From contig NC_060253.1 of assembly GCF_921293095.1 (NCBI RefSeq), positions 95,373,073 through 95,437,072 on the forward strand: a stretch of DNA of 64,000 nt, given 5' to 3'. Shown here one piece after another: positions 58,721 to 64,000 of this stretch (its first letter is position 1; every line of letters starts with the position of its first letter). The DNA comes from Ischnura elegans. Lineage: Eukaryota > Arthropoda > Insecta > Odonata > Coenagrionidae. The notes beneath the pieces are model-generated. The model saw only the letters and a program-made list of their open reading frames with translations. It made no database searches and was not told where the DNA came from. A program made the position numbers and the translations under genes.

Positions 58721-59009
58721 ATTGCAATTATAAAATTCTAAGTTTGCATTAGTATGTATGTTATTATATACGTTTCCTTTGTTGTTATTTTTACATTTTC
58801 TGAAGTTCATTTGTAGTTTGTTGCGTTCATGTTTTAATTTTTTAGTGTTTTGCTTTGAATTGGCGACTTGGTTACAGAGAGAAAAAAGGGATTGCTGTGA
58901 AAGAAATTAGGATTCAAGCACTTCATTTTGTTGGTTTGGTTCTTGCGTAGCTGCAACACGCTTTATATTTTTGTTTGGAAGATAATCTTTCCAGTTTTAA
59001 TTTTATATA

Positions 59010-59205
59010 ATCGCTATGATGCATTGACAAAAAGCGCCAAGGGGACCACGGAGTAACGACCCATCCGACGTATGGAGTACTGCACTTAAGGTGAACTCCT
59101 CAAAGCAATCAACCACTGGGATCGAGCAGTCTCTGAAACAGTGCTGCCACCACTAGGATTTGAACCGCCAGGGTCAGATGCCAACAAACTAGCCACCGCA
59201 CCGAA
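59010..59205 (-). mobile_element. tRNA-derived SINE (copy 2)
   Basis: Counterpart of 8351-8541. The B box GGTTCAAATCC is kept, while the tail near 59,030 has diverged. Confidence 0.7.
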
Positions 59206-59454
59206 AAAATCGTCACAAATTGTTGTAGCAGTCGCTAAATGTAAAATTAATCATTTCCGGCAACTTCATCTCACTCGCTGAATCCTCAAACCCGAGCATC
59301 ATTTCAATTATTAAAATGTTTATCGGTCGCAACATTTAGGGACCTTTGTATATCGTGATTTTGATTAATGTTACTTCCACAACATGCGTCATAGCTGACA
59401 GAAAAAACATTTACACAAAACGTTACTTAGCATTTTATGATGTGAGGCACTCAC

Positions 59455-59538
59455 TTGTATTTAAACATGACTGGAACAGCATCTGAGCTTGGGTCACAGG
59501 GATTGGCTGGTCTGCTAGAGGATCTTGTTCCAGGACTT
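59455..59538 (-). CDS. M13 zinc metallopeptidase, exon 5 (copy 2)
   Basis: Counterpart of 8792-8875, with the same acceptor TTTGCAG and donor CAA|GTGAGTG, phase 1 at both ends. The encoded peptide is identical; the one difference noticed (GAG to GAA) is silent. As in copy 1, no following exon could be found at lower coordinates before the next copy begins. Confidence 0.85.
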
Positions 59539-60457
59539 CTGCAAAGAAATAATTGTTATTAGTAACGAAAGTGGAGGAGAGAAATGATCCATTTGGCTCG
59601 ATAAAATATTAGGATGGGTACACTCAGAAAAGCCGACGGCATTTGGTGAATTGATTGTAGCGATGAAAAGAATCGGATACTTACCTCTACCATATTCACT
59701 TCGATTGCATTACCTATTCGAAAGATTCAAGTTTGCAACTGCACAATTAAATAGGAATAATTTCAATGTATGTTATTTTAAAAAACATTTTGACTTCACA
59801 TAAGCCTTCCATCGAGGCTTTAAAACAAGAGTTTGTCCAAAAAGGGAGTATATTATTTATTATTTTTACTGCAAAGTTAGCATTTGATTCGTCCTAAGCT
59901 CTACTTTCATGCGATTATCACTATATGACTTATGCACGCCAACATTCATCGGCTCAAAGAGTCATACGGTGACGAGCCAAAGCTTTATTTTTATCATGAT
60001 TCTTACGGTACGGGAATTTAATATTTGTTTACAGTCAAAACGACAAGTATGTTCCAATTGCATTGATCAACATGCTTAACCAAGGTAGGAATGATATTTG
60101 GAGCTGGCCACCGACAGCTAAAGCCATTTTCGCCTTGTGTCACACAATACGGGTTGCTGACCGGACATTAGACAGCCACTGGATCTGGGTACTGGCATGA
60201 CAATAGCTCGACGCCGTTCACACAGGTGCGAGCTGCTGGCGTGAAAGTAGACAGTTACTGCACGTGGTTTCAGTGGCGTTTCAAACCCAGTTCATTGCGA
60301 ATGTGTTCAAGCGAGGCTTTACGCTAATCTCTATCCTTATCATTAGGATTCAAGCTATTCCATATGTTGGTTTGGTCCTTGCATAACTCCACAAACTTTA
60401 TATTTAAATGGTAGCCCGTCTGTCCTCCATTTTTCGTTTTCAAACACTACTTGAAAC

Positions 60458-60778
60458 CAGAGGCGCAGCAAGGAATGCTGGGTGCTGGGCGCACCCAGCT
60501 GGAGCTGGGGGGGGGGGGGGGGGTTAGGTGCAACGAATACCGGGGTGTGTGGGGGTATGGAATACCCACCCGGATAAGCGGTACGTGCGAAATTAATGAA
60601 TTGCGGAATTTTGAGATAAATTGTTCAAAATAGTGAGTTTTACGCTATTACGCTTTCTGAGGGATATTTTATTAATCCTTACACTATCTTATTAGTAATA
60701 TCAATCCAATTAAGTGAAATAGATTAAACTTACGGTAAACACGGTATAACCCCTAACACATCCCTCGCAGCACCACTG
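60458..60778 (+). mobile_element. hAT-type MITE with perfect 8-bp target duplication (copy 2)
   Basis: Counterpart of 9800-10116, with CTTGAAAC at 60450-60457 and 60779-60786. The inner G-run has grown to 18 G (about 60507-60524), against 10 in copy 1. Confidence 0.85.
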
Positions 60779-62101
60779 CTTGAAACTATGAAACACAAAT
60801 AATGCACCCGACGTGGTCCAAGACTTACGAGCTATTGTCTTTTCGCAATACCGTGCGGGTTGACGTCCGAGTCACAGTGGAGTTGCCGGTTGTGGCAAAA
60901 TATGGGGGAAGGTGAGAGGCGAGTAAATACAAAACTTTCTGTAGAAACTCGGTTGTGAGTTACTGATCGACCCGCACATAACGCATGATGCGTTCACACT
61001 GAAGGAGTAGCCGCGCTGCCGTAACTGACCAGGCCAGCTCGGATACTAGCTCGCACTGTGTAAACCAGGCCTCAGGGAAGGGTGGAGAAAATCCCGGCGT
61101 TGATATTAATCTGTTTTTATCAAAAGGCACTTTAGGTGACCACGGCTTAACGGCCCATCTGACGGACTGAGTGCTGTACTTGAAGAGCCCTCCAAAAAGA
61201 ACTTAAGTTAGGGGCGGGCATTCTCAGAAAAATCTCCACCGCCGTGGAACCAAACCCTAGGACCAAACGGCTTAAAGCACCAGAGTGAACACAATTTAAT
61301 CAGTAATTAACTCAATTAAAAAATTGGGGCACTTTCATGCTTTCTGTACACGCATTTATTTTGCCCAAGGTAATCATTAGATATTGTCCTTCTGCAAAAA
61401 AGGATTGAATTCTCTCAAAGCTTGACAATTGTGTAATCTCCTCAGTCAAAATTGTCTCATTGCATTACTTGATAAATTATTTAATTTAATGGCAGTCGAA
61501 TTTAGCTTCTATTTTGATTTTTAGTTGTCTTCCAGAGACTGAATTCTAGTAATAAGGCCGCATAGAGTACTTAAACATTTGTCGGGGAGGGCGGTGTCCC
61601 TGGTGGGTAGCTGCATTTCAAAATGGGAAGTTAATTTAGTAAGTACAGCGTAATATCGGTGTAGGGGTCCTTTTCTGGGCTAAAATATTTCCTTCCTCGA
61701 AAACAGTTGCTTGGACTTAAAAACTGAGTAAATTTCGTTGTTTGAGAATCCAAATTTTAGATTTACCCATAGAAATTAATTTTTGTCCGTAGATTTTAGA
61801 AATTTAAATTATTGCACTTGGTGTCCTATATGGACTTCTAAATTCTGAACAGTAGACCTGATTTTATTTTTGGTACAGTAGGGAGAACATTCTCAAATCA
61901 CATTTTCAGGGGTTTAAAAGTAGAGCCCGAGAAAAAATTAAGAGTAAGCCACATCCAAGGACCGTATCTTCCAAACATTTAAGAATATAAATATTTCATA
62001 ACAATATTGGCATTGTCAATGCATGAGCAGAAAAGCCAGTGAAATTCTGTAATACGGCTTGCGCTTTCAATGAATGTAATTTGGAATTGGATTGCACGTA
62101 C

Positions 62102-62263
62102 TTCTTATCCTTTGTGCGAGGTGCAACTTTCTTTCAAAGAACCAATCGGTGGACGCCGTGAAATCTGGGATCGGATGATTGGCCGCCCAGTTGCCGCACG
62201 TGAACTGATAGAAGTCCTCGCAGGGGTCTGCATCCAAGTCCAGGGACTTCATGAGATTGGCCG
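62102..62263 (-). CDS. M13 zinc metallopeptidase, exon 4 (copy 2)
   Basis: Counterpart of 11414-11575. DPCEDFYQFTCGNW and HPIPD are unchanged, GGT to GGC in the Cys-Gly-Asn stretch is silent, and the donor is now GTACGT, still usable. Phase 1 at both ends. Confidence 0.9.
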
Positions 62264-62492
62264 CTGAAAAACAAATGAAGATGAATAAGAAACAGTCAAG
62301 TTCAAAAATGAATCAATTCCACTGAAATACTGCGAATATAATAAAAATATAATTTATTTCTTTGCGTTCGATTATGGCGGAAATTTGAAAATGAATATTG
62401 ACGCGTATTTTACAGTAGAATTTAAAAATATTATCTGAATTAAATCCCTTTCATTCAAACATGTGTTATAGCCAGTTCACCCTTTATCTCAC

Positions 62493-62558
62493 CTGTTTCA
62501 ACACATTGGTTTGAGGTGCAGACTTGTGGCTCCAGGACTGTATAACTCATTTTGTTGG
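62493..62558 (-). CDS. M13 zinc metallopeptidase, small exon 3 (copy 2)
   Basis: Counterpart of 11804-11869. The splice sites TTGCAG and ACAG|GTGAGA are kept. One Asp to Tyr replacement lies before the cysteines; VCTSNQCVET is unchanged. Confidence 0.85.
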
Positions 62559-63252
62559 CTGCAAGCAGAGGTGATGCAGAAAAATTATTTATTCAGCTAG
62601 CTTGAATATACAATATACTAAAACGTAGAGTGAAAACTAAGAAAGAAAGGAGAAATATTACTATCTTAAAAAGTACAAGGAGAAGATGGGACAATTTGGT
62701 TTACACATTATGAGGCATGATGGCCTGATGAAGACAATCGTTGAAGGAAAGGTGGAAGTGAAAAAGGGCAAAGAACGGCTCAGAATGAGTTAAAGTAGGG
62801 CAAAGGGTTATAAAGGATGTGAAAGAGAAGAAATACGTCGCTATAGAAAGGTTAGCGGATAGGAGAGAGGAATGGGGAACTGCGTCAAATCAATGTTAGC
62901 ATTGTTGACTAATGATGTTGACTTAAATGTAATTAAGGCCAATTAGCAAATTTTTAAAGCAACTGCAAACATCAAATATTATTTTGGCCAATATAAAAAA
63001 CTCTGGGTTAGAGAGCGATGGAAATTCAAATTATCATACATGAATAAGTAATTTAAAAATAACTTCGTTTGACCAAGGTGAAATAAATATGAAACTCACT
63101 ATTTGCTCACATTTCATGCGTTTAAATTTTTCTACATGCTACTCAAGTAATTTGACCATTGAAGAGTGAGTTCGCGAGAAAAAAAAACATCGCACTGTTA
63201 CAGAAGGATTTTTGAGTAGGAATGAAGCAGAAATTATTTTTATGTTACTCAC

Positions 63253-63377
63253 AGTTATAGGAAAGAATTCCCACAGCAATTACCAGTGCAGCAGCTAATA
63301 TAGCCAATAATATAATCACGGCAACCAAGCGTCTTTGCAAATTGGACTTGTGACTTGGAGTGGTGGCTCTTTTTAAA
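63253..63377 (-). CDS. M13 zinc metallopeptidase, exon 2 with membrane anchor (copy 2)
   Basis: Counterpart of 12552-12676, same acceptor and donor. Asn to Ser precedes the basic stretch and Leu to Val lies in the anchor; hydrophobicity is kept. The first coding exon of this copy would lie about 1.3 kb or more beyond the window end. Confidence 0.85.
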
Positions 63378-64000
63378 CTGAAAAGGGACATTGAAAAAAA
63401 TATATTACGACATTGAGGAATGAGTGGAAACTAGATTGTCATTCTTAACGTTTACTAACCGTTAAGCCTCGTTTCAGATTGGTCAACACTCAGACCGAAA
63501 CGAAAATGTGTTGATTTGGCATGTTGCGTTTACCAACGTGAATTTAAAAGATCGATATTCATCTACCGATTCTTCCCTAATTCCCGTCTGTCTATAATTC
63601 GCTAGGCAGGAATGCATCTTGTCGTCAATTGAGCTAGCTTCTGAATATGGGGTTAGAGATGAAAGCATCAGTTTCATCATCAAATGGAGGCACTGTCGAT
63701 GGCAAATTGAAACCGATATGTTTAGAAACATAGAATGAATTGAAGAAAAATGGAACAACGACAGATGTTATTTGCCATCGTTATGGAATTTACTTGATAA
63801 ATTTCTATCTTAATATCTAAATAGAAGACTCATTCAGGAGACCCAATTCGTGGGAAAATATATATCAATAGAAATGTATATAAATTTTGTTAGTTGCGGA
63901 ATAAACAATGTGGCCTTCGTGAAAGAAAGTGTTCATCAGATGACAAAGAAGATTCACAATGCGCAACTGACAACTGACTCGTGGGTTGGATGAGCTCAAG

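Larger units (their letters stand above)
50658..64000 (+). repeat. Segmental duplication, copy 2
   Basis: Counterpart of 1-13,330, same orientation. Every major feature is kept: unknown gene, LINE half, MITEs, hairpin, SINE and four M13 exons with intact splice sites. It runs off the window end while still homologous. Confidence 0.95.

Overview
This is arthropod-type nuclear DNA, probably insect. It is AT-rich, genes are split by long introns, and most of the sequence is transposable elements: CR1/L2-like, jockey-like and RTE-like LINE pieces, tRNA-derived SINEs, many hAT-type MITEs and a THAP-bearing DNA element. No rRNA, no true tRNA gene and no CRISPR array was seen. The arthropod assignment rests on the repeat repertoire and the M13 peptidase and is an inference.

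Layout. Bases 1 to about 13,330 and 50,658 to 64,000 are two copies of one sequence, a few percent diverged, in the same orientation with an offset of 50,657 bp that drifts to about 50,700 through indels. Neither outer edge of the duplication is visible. Each copy carries (a) a plus-strand gene of two predicted coding exons (825-1928 + 3350-3484; 51482-52585 + 54007-54141) for a hydrophilic, NLS-containing protein of about 412 aa that I do not recognise; (b) a dead 5' half of a CR1/L2-like LINE; (c) hAT MITEs, a hairpin element and a SINE; and (d) minus-strand exons of an M13 (neprilysin/ECE-like) zinc metallopeptidase. The M13 exons give a cytoplasmic tail, one membrane anchor and the start of the ectodomain, with matching splice phases. 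The zinc-site exons (HExxH, ExxAD) are not in the window.

The 37 kb between the copies (13.3-50.6 kb) is almost all repeats. In order: a 665-bp TIR element inside M13 intron 1; the first M13 coding exon (14504-14622); a hAT MITE with an 8-bp target duplication; a 3.1-kb candidate P-superfamily element (15873-18987) with long TIRs, a CCTGATC target duplication, a THAP exon and about 275-bp tandem repeats; an RTE-like LINE remnant; a GATCCG-rich hAT MITE; a 6.7-kb divergent array of about 173-bp monomers (26.55-33.33 kb) interrupted by a 416-bp foldback element; a CR1/L2-like reverse transcriptase remnant (34.7-36.2 kb); a jockey-like fragment; a SINE split by a hAT MITE; a 1.56-kb non-autonomous DNA transposon with GTCGGT subterminal repeats; and more interspersed repeats up to 50.4 kb.

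The only host genes I can support are the M13 peptidase and the unknown nuclear protein, both affected by the duplication. Everything else is mobile, satellite or unassigned sequence.
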